DNA from: Flavobacterium sandaracinum | Lineage (GTDB): Bacteria > Bacteroidota > Bacteroidia > Flavobacteriales > Flavobacteriaceae | Assembly (NCBI RefSeq): GCF_004349135.1 | Contig: NZ_SMFN01000003.1 | Location: 217,322-281,321 of the forward strand | Length of the DNA: 64,000 nucleotides | Direction: 5' to 3' | Part shown: one piece after another, positions 1 to 8,869 of the stretch | Layout of the letters: every line of letters begins with the position of its first letter | Numbering within the stretch: position 1 is the stretch's first letter | Program-made: the position numbers and the translations under genes | Notes under the pieces: model-generated | What the model saw: the letters and a program-made list of their open reading frames with translations, nothing else | What the model was told of the DNA's origin: nothing | Databases searched by the model: none

Positions 1-493
1 GCATTTCAGCTTTTACATTTAAATCTCCTAAATCAAAAACTTTACCCAAATAGTCTCTGTTCCCGTCTAAAGCTAAAATGGCTAAATCTTTAGGAACATA
101 ACTCAATGCATCAAATTCCTGATACATACCAAACGAAATAAAGGAATCACTTTCTTCCCCAGCAATTTTAAAACCACCGTTAAAAACTTCTATTTGCTCG
201 TTTATCGCCAACCTGTCTTTTCTTGTAGTAGAAAACACAACATTTCGCAATTTTACATTAAAATCGATACCATTATCCGCAAATAAATCATAAGCTGAAA
301 ACCCACTGGAACCTACATTTGCAGAAATTCCAGACAAGAGAGGAATCCCAAAATAAAAATTATATTTAAAATCAGCACCAGGATTAGTCAGTAATGACTG
401 CGGAACCGAAGTGAAATTATATAATATTTGTTTGTTTTGTGAAAAGCAATTTATCGTTAGCATTAGAACTAAAACCCACACTATTTTTTTCAT
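1..493 (-). CDS. DUF5723-like envelope protein, N-terminal part (runs off the window)
   Basis: Reading leftward from the ATG at 493 gives an open frame without stop to the window edge. It begins with a signal peptide (MKKIVWVLVLMLTINCFSQN) and continues with YNFTSVPQSLLTNPGADFKY and GIPLLSGISANVGSSGF, which resemble the start of Bacteroidota DUF5723 outer-membrane proteins. The ATG overlaps the TGA of the upstream lipoprotein gene (ATGA), so the two are translationally coupled. The C-terminal part lies outside the window. The family has no established function; an outer-membrane beta-barrel is an inference. Confidence 0.75.
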   Translation of the reverse strand, partial: MKKIVWVLVLMLTINCFSQNKQILYNFTSVPQSLLTNPGADFKYNFYFGIPLLSGISANVGSSGFSAYDLFADNGIDFNVKLRNVVFSTTRKDRLAINEQIEVFNGGFKIAGEESDSFISFGMYQEFDALSYVPKDLAILALDGNRDYLGKVFDLGDLNVKAEM

Positions 494-1038
494 TCTATTA
501 CTAAATAAGCGGTTACACCTGAACGCAATTTTAAACTACCGGTACTACTTTCGCTTAATGCTGCACCCGGTAGCATGGTCATTGTGAACGCAATTCGTGT
601 AGTTCTTTTTAATAGATCAAGTTGGGTATTTTCAAACACTTCTGTTTTGGTTACTTTATTTTCTACACCTGAATACGGCGGAATAAACAAATTAATAGCG
701 TGAACCGATTGATTGTTTCTATCTAAAAATACTAAATCTACTGAATACCCTCTATTTATTGTGTTTTCCATTTCAAAGAAAAGTTCCACTTTTTTTAATC
801 GCTGTCTAAAGAAAGAGCCGTTGAATATATCAACCGTTGGCGCATCAAAAATTACATTTTGCTCTACTCCATTGGTGACAAATTGATTTGCAAGTACATT
901 AAAATAAGCTAAATTAGTCACCACTACCGGTTCTATTTTTACATCATTCACCTGATTAAAATCTAAATCACTTGCGCAGGAAAATGAAAGAAACAACAGT
1001 AGCATTCCTAAAACTTTATTGAAAGTCCGAAATTTCAT
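490..1038 (-). CDS. small lipoprotein of unknown function
   Basis: A 182-residue protein with a lipoprotein signal: a hydrophobic stretch ends in LLLFLSFSC, with the acylated cysteine at residue 21, followed by ASDLDF. The rest is predicted soluble and rich in beta-type sequence (VELFFEMENTINRGYSVDLV). It ends in a TGA that overlaps the start of the DUF5723-like gene, so both probably form one envelope operon. I do not recognise a named domain. Lipid anchoring is directly supported by the lipobox; the site (outer membrane, periplasmic face) is an inference. Confidence 0.8.
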   Translation of the reverse strand: MKFRTFNKVLGMLLLFLSFSCASDLDFNQVNDVKIEPVVVTNLAYFNVLANQFVTNGVEQNVIFDAPTVDIFNGSFFRQRLKKVELFFEMENTINRGYSVDLVFLDRNNQSVHAINLFIPPYSGVENKVTKTEVFENTQLDLLKRTTRIAFTMTMLPGAALSESSTGSLKLRSGVTAYLVIE

Positions 1039-1146
1039 AATAAGGTAATTTAATGGTGAAATTTAGAGAACAGTATTACTAACGAACCAATCCTAAATTT
1101 ATTATTTCTGAAGTAATTGATGTTTGTAAATAACAGGATGTTATTT

Positions 1147-2010
1147 TTAATGATATTCTCCAAACAATTTAGAAGCTTCATTGTAAGCACTTTCAAAACT
1201 CATTGGACTCAAATTAGTAAACTCCTTTTGTGCAGTAAAATAGGATAACAATTTCTCCGTAGGCATATTACCTGTGAGATTATCAGTCGCCATTGGACAG
1301 CCACCAAAACCCTGGATAGCGCCATCAAAACGACGGCATCCCGCTTTATAAGCTGCATCAATTTTCTCAAACCATTTATCTGGAGTGGTATGTAAATGAG
1401 CTCCAAATTCTATTTCAGGATACTTGGGAATTAAATTGGAAAACAAATACGAAATTACCTCAGGAGTTGAACTTCCCACTGTATCCGAGAGCGACAGAAT
1501 CTTAACACCCATCGTTGCTAATTTCCGGGTCCACTCCCCAACAATTTCCATGCTCCATGGATCTCCATACGGATTACCAAACCCCATAGATAGATAAGCC
1601 ACTACCTCTTTATTGCTTTTATCTGCAATTTCAAGGATCTCCTGAAGCGTGATTAAGGATTCGGCTATAGTTTTGTGCGTATTCCGCATTTGGAAATTTT
1701 CAGAAATCGAAAATGGAAAACCTAGATATTGTATTTCGGGATGAACAGAGGCTAGAGTCGCGCCTTGTGTATTAGCAATAATTGCTAGTAATTTGCTTTG
1801 GGTTTGAGACAGATCAAGTTGTGCCAAAACTTCGGCTGTATCTTGCATTTGCGGAATCGCTTTAGGCGAAACAAAACTCCCAAAATCAATACTGTCAAAA
1901 CCTACACGCAACAAAGACTGAATATAAGCCACTTTTTTTTTCGTAGGAATAAATGGTTTTATACCTTGCATGGCATCACGTGGACATTCTATAATTTTTA
2001 TTGCTTCCAT
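1147..2010 (-). CDS. hydroxymethylglutaryl-CoA lyase-like protein
   Basis: A 287-residue DRE-TIM/HMGL-like protein, the type that cleaves HMG-CoA to acetyl-CoA and acetoacetate in leucine breakdown. IECPRDAMQG near the N-terminus holds the catalytic Arg-Asp pair, GSFVSPKAIPQM is the second family block, LSDTVGSSTP the beta-strand loop, AHLHTTPD the metal-binding HxH, and GFGGCPMA carries the active-site-loop Cys at residue 238. I chose the ATG at 2010 because upstream residues have no homology-like character. PRDAMQG departs from the usual PRDGLQN, so substrate may differ. A leucine dehydrogenase gene lies 5.5 kb away on the same strand. Confidence 0.82.
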   Translation of the reverse strand: MEAIKIIECPRDAMQGIKPFIPTKKKVAYIQSLLRVGFDSIDFGSFVSPKAIPQMQDTAEVLAQLDLSQTQSKLLAIIANTQGATLASVHPEIQYLGFPFSISENFQMRNTHKTIAESLITLQEILEIADKSNKEVVAYLSMGFGNPYGDPWSMEIVGEWTRKLATMGVKILSLSDTVGSSTPEVISYLFSNLIPKYPEIEFGAHLHTTPDKWFEKIDAAYKAGCRRFDGAIQGFGGCPMATDNLTGNMPTEKLLSYFTAQKEFTNLSPMSFESAYNEASKLFGEYH

Positions 2011-2107
2011 AGACAGCCAAAGATAGAAAAACAATTAGGAATTTAAAATTATGGTTTCAAATTTCAGAAAAATTGATGTTGTGCTGTATTTTAGTACGAT
2101 TTAAAAA

Positions 2108-3127
2108 CTACAATCTTTTTAAAATTTCTTTATTTATGGCTTTTACCAAAGCAGGTCCTTCGTAAATAAAACCAGTGTACAATTGTACCAAACTTGCTCC
2201 AGCATCTAATTTCTCTAGGGCATCAGCCGCAGAATGAATTCCTCCTACTCCAATGATTGGAAAAGATCGATTGCTTTTTTGGGATAAAAACCGAATCACT
2301 TCAGTAGAACGTTTTGCTAACGGCTTCCCTGACAATCCGCCCATTTCAACTTTATTTTCGGACTGTAAACCTTCTCTGGAAATAGTAGTATTGGTAGCGA
2401 TAACGCCTGCTATTTTAGTTTCGTTTACGATATCAATAATATCTAGTAACTGCTCATCCGTTAAATCAGGTGCGATTTTCAGTAAAATTGGCTTTTGTTT
2501 TGGCTTTGCCAAATTCTTATTTTGCAGTGTTTGCAGCAACTGTGTCAGCGGTTCTTTATCCTGCAAAGCACGAAGATTAGGTGTATTAGGCGAACTCACA
2601 TTAACCACAAAATAATCAACATAATCATATAACGCCTCAAAACAGATTTCATAATCTGACGTGGCTTCCTCATTTGGCGTCAGTTTGTTTTTTCCAATAT
2701 TACCCCCTATTAAAACGTTTGTGTTTTTCTTTAAAAGTGCCACCGCTTCATGAACACCTCCATTATTAAAGCCCATTCTATTGATTATTGCATTGTCCTC
2801 CCTTAGGCGGAACAAGCGTTTCTTAGGATTTCCATCCTGCCCTTTTGGCGTGAGTGTTCCTATTTCGATAAAACCAAAACCAAAATTCGATAGTTCTTTA
2901 TACAATTTTGCATCTTTATCAAAACCTGCCGCTAATCCTACTGGATTTTTAAATTTTAATCCAAAAACTTCCGTCTCTAGTCGAGAATCCTTTACTTCAT
3001 AAAGGGATTTAAAAAGTGCCGGAAAACCTGGTATTTTTGATACAAAGCGAATCAATGAAAAAGTAAAATAGTGTACTTTTTCAGGATCAAAGCTAAAAAG
3101 TATGGGGCGAATCAGTAATTTATACAT
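2108..3127 (-). CDS. pyrD: dihydroorotate dehydrogenase (quinone), class 2
   Basis: A 339-residue membrane-associated flavoenzyme that oxidises dihydroorotate to orotate in pyrimidine synthesis and passes electrons to the quinone pool. Visible signatures: the N-terminal quinone-side helices ([17 protein letters not shown]), [10 protein letters not shown], the FMN/substrate loop [14 protein letters not shown] with the class 2 catalytic serine, and [16 protein letters not shown] plus IGVGGI near the C-terminus. Length fits class 2 enzymes. It is divergent from the lipoprotein gene to its right and has no pyr neighbours. Confidence 0.95.
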   Translation of the reverse strand: MYKLLIRPILFSFDPEKVHYFTFSLIRFVSKIPGFPALFKSLYEVKDSRLETEVFGLKFKNPVGLAAGFDKDAKLYKELSNFGFGFIEIGTLTPKGQDGNPKKRLFRLREDNAIINRMGFNNGGVHEAVALLKKNTNVLIGGNIGKNKLTPNEEATSDYEICFEALYDYVDYFVVNVSSPNTPNLRALQDKEPLTQLLQTLQNKNLAKPKQKPILLKIAPDLTDEQLLDIIDIVNETKIAGVIATNTTISREGLQSENKVEMGGLSGKPLAKRSTEVIRFLSQKSNRSFPIIGVGGIHSAADALEKLDAGASLVQLYTGFIYEGPALVKAINKEILKRL

Positions 3128-3242
3128 GAGTAGTTAGTTGTGTGGTGCAAAAATAGAAAATAGTTGCTGTTTTGCTACATACATTTTAACAATTACTTAC
3201 AATAAAAGCTATTTTTGTACAATCACCACAAAAATAAATCAC

Positions 3243-3719
3243 TTGAAAAAAATAATTGTGCTTGCGCTAATTCTGTTAACTATTTCTTGCTCAAATGACG
3301 ATGAAGAAATAGGATCAATTGACCAACCTACATTCAATGTCAATTTACTATTAAAAGGGTGGCGGTATGACGTTTTGAAAATAAACGGAACCTATTATAA
3401 TTACGAGCATAATCCAAATTGTAATAATGATTTTTTTGGTTTTCTAAATAGACCTGGACAAGCTTATCAATTTATTGAAACCACTTTTACAAATGATTAT
3501 TGCACGAACAACAGTGCTACATTGGACTGGAAAATAAAAAAGGATACACTCTATTTCTATATCGGAAATCAAGTTGTTTTGACTTACAAAGTGATCGCAT
3601 TAACAGCCGCTAATTTTACTTTTTCCTTTAAAAATGACATCGATCAAAATGGCACGATCGATACTATAGAAGTGAGCGCCTCTCCCTACGATCCCTATAA
3701 TATGTTTGGAAACAATTAA
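3243..3719 (+). CDS. small lipoprotein of unknown function (TTG start)
   Basis: I place the start at a TTG giving LKKIIVLALILLTISCSNDD, a standard lipoprotein signal with the lipobox LTISC; no ATG sits at a sensible place and the sequence further upstream in frame looks non-coding. The mature part is about 140 residues, with a tryptophan-containing block (LLKGWRYDVLKINGTYY), paired cysteines (NPNCNN, NDYCTN) and a beta-rich tail, like the lipocalin-like lipoproteins common in Flavobacteria. That family resemblance is an inference. A TATTTTTG promoter element lies about 30 bp upstream. Confidence 0.7.
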   Translation: MKKIIVLALILLTISCSNDDEEIGSIDQPTFNVNLLLKGWRYDVLKINGTYYNYEHNPNCNNDFFGFLNRPGQAYQFIETTFTNDYCTNNSATLDWKIKKDTLYFYIGNQVVLTYKVIALTAANFTFSFKNDIDQNGTIDTIEVSASPYDPYNMFGNN

Positions 3720-3761
3720 TAAATTATACTTTTATAAACATTCTTATCCTTTCCATTTTTA

Positions 3762-3769
3762 TATATTTG
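3762..3769 (+). promoter_or_regulatory. Bacteroidota -7 promoter element for pepT
   Basis: TATATTTG matches TAnnTTTG and ends 24 bp before the pepT ATG. Confidence 0.55.
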
Positions 3770-3793
3770 CTTGAATTAAACATATAAAAATCC

Positions 3794-5047
3794 ATGCAAC
3801 ATATCATCGATCGTTTCATCAGTTACGTAATTATAGATACGGAATCCGATGCGAATTCAGAAACAACTCCAAGTACCACAAAACAATGGGATTTAGCTCA
3901 TAAACTAGTTGAGGAATTGAAGAATATTGGAATGCAGGATGTTACAATAGATGATAAATCTTATATCATGGCTACACTACCAAGTAATGTGGAGCACGAG
4001 GTACCAACGATTGGATTTATTTCTCATTTTGACACGTCACCTGATTTTTGCGGAGCAAATATAAAACCACAAATTGTACCAAATTACGATGGTAAAGACA
4101 TCGTATTAAATGCCGATAAAAATATTGTTTTATCGCCTAGTTATTTCAAAGATTTATTGCTTTACAAAGGACAAACGTTGATTACCACTGACGGAACTAC
4201 ATTATTAGGTGCCGATGACAAAGCCGGTATTACAGAAATTGTTACGGCAATGGAATTTCTTATTAATAATCCAGAAATCAAACACGGAAAAATCAGAGTT
4301 GGCTTTACACCAGATGAAGAAATTGGCCGTGGTGCCCATCATTTTGATGTAGCTAAATTTGGAGCTGATTGGGCCTATACTATGGATGGTAGCCAAGTAG
4401 GAGAACTAGAATACGAAAATTTTAATGCAGCTGGCGCCAAAGTAACTTTCAAAGGAAAAAGCGTGCATCCTGGCTATGCCAAAGGTAAAATGATCAATTC
4501 CATGCTGATCGCTAATGATTTCATCAATGAACTTCCTCATGGAGAGACTCCACAAGAAACAAAAGGATATGAAGGTTTTTTTCACGTTCATCACTTAACA
4601 GGAAGTATTGAAGAAACCGTTTTGGAATTAATCATTCGCGATCACAACAAGAAAAAATTTGAAAAACGCAAAGAGCTAATAGAAAAAATAACTAGAAAAA
4701 TAAATAAGAAATTTGCTAAACAGTTTGGTGAAGATATCGTTACAGCCGAAATAAAAGATCAATATTACAACATGAAAGAAAAGGTTTTACCTGTGAAACA
4801 TATTGTAGATATTGCTGAGAAAGCAATGAAAGAAATTGGAATAAAACCATTAATTAAACCTATTCGTGGTGGAACAGACGGTTCTCAATTATCCTACAAA
4901 GGATTGCCTTGCCCAAATATTTTTGCAGGTGGCCATAATTTTCACGGAAAATACGAATATGTTCCTGCAGAAAGCATGCAAAAAGCAGTAGAAGTAATCG
5001 TTAAAATAGCTGAATTAACCGCTATAGAAAATAGTGCAAGAAAATAA
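3794..5047 (+). CDS. pepT: tripeptide aminopeptidase (peptidase T)
   Basis: A 417-residue M20B metallopeptidase that removes N-terminal residues from tripeptides in the cytoplasm. Zinc-ligand and catalytic blocks are all present in order: ISHFDTSPD (His and catalytic Asp), LLGADDKAG (bridging Asp), TPDEEIGRG (catalytic Glu and ligand Glu), [11 protein letters not shown] (ligand Asp), and [11 protein letters not shown] (last ligand His). [10 protein letters not shown] is the typical C-terminal lid motif. Full length, single gene, own promoter. No signal peptide. Confidence 0.95.
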   Translation: MQHIIDRFISYVIIDTESDANSETTPSTTKQWDLAHKLVEELKNIGMQDVTIDDKSYIMATLPSNVEHEVPTIGFISHFDTSPDFCGANIKPQIVPNYDGKDIVLNADKNIVLSPSYFKDLLLYKGQTLITTDGTTLLGADDKAGITEIVTAMEFLINNPEIKHGKIRVGFTPDEEIGRGAHHFDVAKFGADWAYTMDGSQVGELEYENFNAAGAKVTFKGKSVHPGYAKGKMINSMLIANDFINELPHGETPQETKGYEGFFHVHHLTGSIEETVLELIIRDHNKKKFEKRKELIEKITRKINKKFAKQFGEDIVTAEIKDQYYNMKEKVLPVKHIVDIAEKAMKEIGIKPLIKPIRGGTDGSQLSYKGLPCPNIFAGGHNFHGKYEYVPAESMQKAVEVIVKIAELTAIENSARK

Positions 5048-5641
5048 AATATTGGAATAGTACTAAGTAGTTGGACTTATTTATTGCTGTACTATAAAAG
5101 GAGTGAAATACTATTTAACATAAAAAGTCATGTAAGCATTAAACCTTAAATGACCTTATTATTGCTTAAGCTATCAGTCTTACACAAATGAAACTTCAAT
5201 GACTTATATGGTAAAAAAAAATACGTCATTGTTTTATTCTTAGTACTTAGTTAACCTGTTGATAGGATAAAATTATTACTTTAATGCCGTACCTGTATTA
5301 CTTTAAAACATAAGTTTAAACGATTGTTACTGTAAAACAAAGCCCCATTTCTGAAATTCAGAGTGGGGCTTTATTGTTTTAATAAGCCAACGTGCAAGCA
5401 TCAGTTTCATTGAATTTTATTTAAAAAAACAAAATTAAAACCTTGTTTTACACTTTTAATTCAGATGCCATGGTTTCCAAAATAATTGATTTACTTAAAC
5501 AAAAAAAGCTATTCTATGAAAAGCTTAACATTGCATTATGTTTTAAATCACTATATTTACTTACAATAACACAACAATTTAATAACATTATTAAGAATAT
5601 CTAACATACTTAAACAAAGTGTTAAACTAACAATATAAACT
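5048..5641. other. gene-poor stretch with one strong and one weak hairpin
   Basis: No coding potential seen. CAATGAC and GTCATTG (5193-5240) form a long-loop hairpin followed by T-rich DNA and may end pepT. A strong terminator lies at 5339-5372, about 150 bp further on with no gene before it. The rest is very AT-rich. Confidence 0.5.
5339..5372 (+). terminator. strong intrinsic terminator without an obvious gene
   Basis: AAAGCCCCA pairs with TGGGGCTTT, and the loop itself contains TCTGAA/TTCAGA, giving a two-part hairpin followed by ATTGTTTT. Confidence 0.75.
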
Positions 5642-6085
5642 ATGATACAACAAAACGAAGAGGAAAAAACAAAACCATCTGAATCAAAACCGGAGATTAA
5701 AAAGCCGGTTAGAGCCAAAAGAACACCCGTAATCAAAGTTAAAGACGAGCCTGTAGCGATTACGGAACCTGCAGACGAGACCATCACAACAGAAATCATT
5801 GAAGAAACGATAACTATCGCGGTTGAAAGCGACACTAGTACTCCTGTTGTAGCAGAAAAAAAAGACAAGAAAAAAACCACTAAAAAGACAGTCAAAATGA
5901 AAGATAAAGACAAGAAAAAGGCTAAAAAAGCCGATGCAAAAGAAAAAGCGAAAGCGAAAGCTAAAAAGGCAAAAAAAGCTAAAAAAGACAAAGCGAAGAA
6001 AGCAAAAGTTAAAGCCAAGATAAAAGCAAAAAAAGCCAAGGCAAAATCTAAAAAAGCGAAAAAGAATAAAAAGAATAAGAAATAA
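5642..6085 (+). CDS. Lys/Ala-rich histone H1-like protein
   Basis: A 147-residue protein of two halves. Residues 1-75 are acidic and Pro/Thr/Glu-rich (EETITIAVESDTS). Residues 76-147 are almost only Lys and Ala with short repeats (KAKAKKAKKAKKDKAKKAK), ending KKNKKNKK. Such tails resemble eukaryotic H1 and bacterial Hc1/AlgP-type DNA-compacting proteins, so nucleic-acid binding is a reasonable inference, but there is no folded domain to prove it. A bidirectional terminator follows. A long open frame on the other strand is an artefact of the low-complexity codons. Confidence 0.7.
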   Translation: MIQQNEEEKTKPSESKPEIKKPVRAKRTPVIKVKDEPVAITEPADETITTEIIEETITIAVESDTSTPVVAEKKDKKKTTKKTVKMKDKDKKKAKKADAKEKAKAKAKKAKKAKKDKAKKAKVKAKIKAKKAKAKSKKAKKNKKNKK

Positions 6086-6106
6086 TAGGATTGTTTTTTA
6101 CATAAA

Positions 6107-6141
6107 AAAAGTCCCAAACCGAAAATCGGGTTGGGACTTTT
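6107..6141. terminator. bidirectional terminator between the Lys/Ala-rich gene and yajC
   Basis: AAAAGTCCCAA pairs with TTGGGACTTTT; the top has CCGAaaaTCGG. It serves the two convergent genes. Confidence 0.85.
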
Positions 6142-6162
6142 ATACTGATAAGAAGGAGTGAA

Positions 6163-6435
6163 TTATTTTTTGTTCAATGCAGCACTCATTTCCATAGAGA
6201 TTGCAGAGCGCTCCATTTTTAATTTTCCTGACATCGTTTCTACAACAACAGTTGTATCCGCTAATTCCGAAACTTTTCCGTGAAGACCGCTTTTAGTAAT
6301 GATTTTGTCACCTACTTTTAACGCACTTTCAAATTCTTTTTCGTTTTTAGCTCTTTTTTGTTGTGGTCTGATCATAAAGAAGTAGATCACCACAAACATT
6401 AATATAAACGGTGCAAATTGAGTTAATTGTTCCAT
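6163..6435 (-). CDS. yajC: preprotein translocase accessory subunit YajC
   Basis: A 90-residue protein with one N-terminal membrane helix (FAPFILMFVVIYFFMI) followed at once by RPQQKRAK, the hallmark of YajC, then a small soluble domain (KVGDKIITKSGLHGKV). YajC binds SecDF and assists the Sec translocon. It lies directly downstream of nusB on the same strand (about 30 bp), a common Bacteroidota pairing. Confidence 0.95.
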   Translation of the reverse strand: MEQLTQFAPFILMFVVIYFFMIRPQQKRAKNEKEFESALKVGDKIITKSGLHGKVSELADTTVVVETMSGKLKMERSAISMEMSAALNKK

Positions 6436-6465
6436 AATTTTAATTCTCTTTTTATTTGTTAATTA

Positions 6466-7410
6466 TTACATTAAACCACGACCAGCTTTGATGATTCTCT
6501 TGTTGGTTTGCAGCTCTTTTACTAAATTATCTAAAATTCCATTGATAAAAATACTACTTTTTGGTGTAGAATATTCCTTAGCGACTTCTAAATATTCATT
6601 AAGTGTAACTTTGACGGGAATTGACGGGAATTTCAAGAATTCACAAATAGCCATTTTAAGAATAATCGTATCAATTTCAGCAATTCTATCGCTGTCCCAG
6701 TTGGGCGTTTTATCCAGATACTCCTTTGCCAATGCAGTTTCATTTAAAACCGTTTTTCGGAACAAGTCTTTTACAAAATCCTTGTCTTCATTGTCTTTAT
6801 ACAATTTTGGAACTCTGAAATTGTCATCTTCACCTGGTTTAATCGCTTTCAATTGCTTGATGATGTGCGTATTTACTAATGGAATATCATCAACCCAAGT
6901 CAACTTATCATCTTCTAAATAGTCGTATAATTTTTCATTAGGAACAATAACCTCCATAAACAAATCAACAATAAATTGTCGGTCTTCTTCAAAGGTATTT
7001 ACTGCATTACTCATGTAATCGGCATACAAACTACTTGCTTTTATAGCATTCAAAAGCAATAAAATATAATCGTCGTTTAAAGTCCAATTATTAATTTTAC
7101 GGTTTTCCAGTGCAATACTTAATGAGTTATTTTCGGAAAGAATTTGAAAAATCCTGTTTTTGATGAATTTTTCGTTGGGCTTACGTTCCTCAGCAGTTGC
7201 AAGATGCTTCAGACTTGATTTATGCAAAAAGATCGTTTCTGTTTTACAAATCTCAATCAGCGAAGAAAGCATGATTAGGTATAAATCTTGAATATTGTCG
7301 ATACTGTAAAAAAGAAATTTCTCTTCTTTTTCTAAATTATCTGAACCGCTTTGATGCATCGCATAAATGGATTGCATGACTTTAACGCGAATGTGTCTTC
7401 TATTTACCAC
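6466..7410 (-). CDS. nusB: transcription antitermination protein NusB (long Bacteroidota form)
   Basis: A 314-residue protein starting from a GTG at 7410, which yields VVNRRHIRVKVMQSIYA, the typical N-terminus of Bacteroidota NusB. The C-terminal domain (LFRKTVLNETALAKEYLDK... MAICEFLKFPSIPVKVTLNE) is the NusB fold that binds boxA RNA with NusE/S10. The family is twice as long here as in Proteobacteria because of an N-terminal extension. Residues read upstream of the GTG are not family-like, and a TATTTTTG element lies just upstream on this strand. Probably cotranscribed with yajC. Confidence 0.92.
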   Translation of the reverse strand: MVNRRHIRVKVMQSIYAMHQSGSDNLEKEEKFLFYSIDNIQDLYLIMLSSLIEICKTETIFLHKSSLKHLATAEERKPNEKFIKNRIFQILSENNSLSIALENRKINNWTLNDDYILLLLNAIKASSLYADYMSNAVNTFEEDRQFIVDLFMEVIVPNEKLYDYLEDDKLTWVDDIPLVNTHIIKQLKAIKPGEDDNFRVPKLYKDNEDKDFVKDLFRKTVLNETALAKEYLDKTPNWDSDRIAEIDTIILKMAICEFLKFPSIPVKVTLNEYLEVAKEYSTPKSSIFINGILDNLVKELQTNKRIIKAGRGLM

Positions 7411-7562
7411 CTTGTAAGAACTTTTATTAATTAGCCTGCAAAAATAAGTCTTTACTTTTTTAAAATAAAATATATAATCGCTTATTTTAAAAGTATTCCA
7501 TAATCCGCATGCATCGATCAAGACAAAATGACCACTGAATACGGATTATGGAACTGTTAAAA

Positions 7563-8669
7563 TTACTTTTTGCTATTCTCCACTTTTCTTTGATTGATTC
7601 GGTTTTGAGCAATCGTCAAAGCAGCGTGGTGCGGTGTGAGCTTATTAGCAAGAGCAAAATTAAATATCTCTAAAGTTGTGTTATAAATATTTTCCGTCTT
7701 ACGCATAATTTCAGCTTTGTCATAATGTGCTAATTCTGCATAAACATTAATAATTCCACCCGCATTAATTAAGAAATCAGGAGCATATAAAATGCCTCTT
7801 TCTTGTAGGATTGCTCCATGCACATTTTCATCTGCCAACTGATTGTTAGCGGCTCCAGCAATAACTTTTGCTTTAATTTTATAAACAGTAGCGTCATTTA
7901 ACGTGGCTCCCATGGCACAAGGCGCATAAATATCTACGTCTGCAGTATATAAATCTTCTCCTCTGAAAATTGCTGCATTGTACTTCGTTCCTACTTCATT
8001 CAATTTTTCTTCATTGATATCCGCAATAGTAACGATTGCTCCTTCTTTGGTTAAATAATCAACTAAAGTTTCACCAACGTGACCAATTCCTTGAACCAAT
8101 ACTTTCTTACCGCTTAAAACATCCGAACCAAATTGTTGTTTAGCAGCTGCTTTCATTCCTAAATACACTCCATAAGCCGTAATTGGAGATGGATTTCCAG
8201 AACCACCTCTAGATTCAGAAATTCCTGTAACATACGGCGTTACATCTCTAACGATATCCATATCTGCGGTTTCCATTCCTACATCTTCAGCAGTAATATA
8301 TCTTCCGCTTAAAGAATGTACAAATTCACCAAACTTACGCATCAGCTCTGGTGTTTTCTGTGTTTTGGCATCACCAATTATAACTGCTTTACCTCCACCA
8401 ATATTCAATCCTGTGATTGCTGCCTTAAAAGTCATTCCCCGTGACAGACGCAAAACATCATTTAATGCTTCCCATTCGTTTGCGTAATTATACATTCGTG
8501 TTCCTCCTAAAGCAGGACCCATAACCGAATTATGAATACCAATAATTGCTTTTAAACCTGTATCTTTGTCGTTGCAAAATACAATTTGTTCGTGATCATC
8601 AAATGATAATTGGCCAAAAACGGGATCCATTTTTTGAAGTTCCTTGCCAGTTGTGAAAGCTGCATTCAT
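7563..8669 (-). CDS. leucine (Glu/Leu/Phe/Val) dehydrogenase
   Basis: A 368-residue NAD-dependent branched-chain amino acid dehydrogenase, converting leucine, valine or isoleucine to the 2-oxo acid. The catalytic region GLNIGGGKAVIIGD contains the active-site Lys; GPALGGTRMYNY is the substrate-binding block; VLVQGIGHVGETLVDYL is the Rossmann dinucleotide motif, and YAPDFLINAGGIINVY ends the family core. Length is typical. With the HMG-CoA lyase-like gene nearby it may serve leucine breakdown, but they are not in one operon. Confidence 0.9.
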   Translation of the reverse strand: MNAAFTTGKELQKMDPVFGQLSFDDHEQIVFCNDKDTGLKAIIGIHNSVMGPALGGTRMYNYANEWEALNDVLRLSRGMTFKAAITGLNIGGGKAVIIGDAKTQKTPELMRKFGEFVHSLSGRYITAEDVGMETADMDIVRDVTPYVTGISESRGGSGNPSPITAYGVYLGMKAAAKQQFGSDVLSGKKVLVQGIGHVGETLVDYLTKEGAIVTIADINEEKLNEVGTKYNAAIFRGEDLYTADVDIYAPCAMGATLNDATVYKIKAKVIAGAANNQLADENVHGAILQERGILYAPDFLINAGGIINVYAELAHYDKAEIMRKTENIYNTTLEIFNFALANKLTPHHAALTIAQNRINQRKVENSKK

Positions 8670-8718
8670 AGTGTAAGTTTTAATAGTGATAAATTATGAA
8701 TTTGTCAAAAAGACAATC

Positions 8719-8726
8719 CAAATTTA
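8719..8726 (-). promoter_or_regulatory. candidate -7 element for the leucine dehydrogenase gene
   Basis: On the minus strand this reads TAAATTTG (TAnnTTTG), about 50 bp before the ATG. The matching upstream box is weak. Confidence 0.4.
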
Positions 8727-8869
8727 CACAAAATATAAACATATACGAATGCTTTGTCAAAAAATCACCAAATTAGCAAGATTTACAACTAAAAGTTAAG
8801 CCTTTAAATTATTAAAAATAAAATTTTAACCGGAAAATAAAATCATTTCAACACAGAATATATTAAAAA

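Noticed and set aside
5557..6117. A long Phe/Leu/Ala-rich open frame on the minus strand
   Set aside because: It is the mirror image of the Lys/Ala-rich gene: AAA/GCC codons read backwards as TTT/GGC. Membrane-like look is an artefact, and it overlaps the bidirectional terminator.
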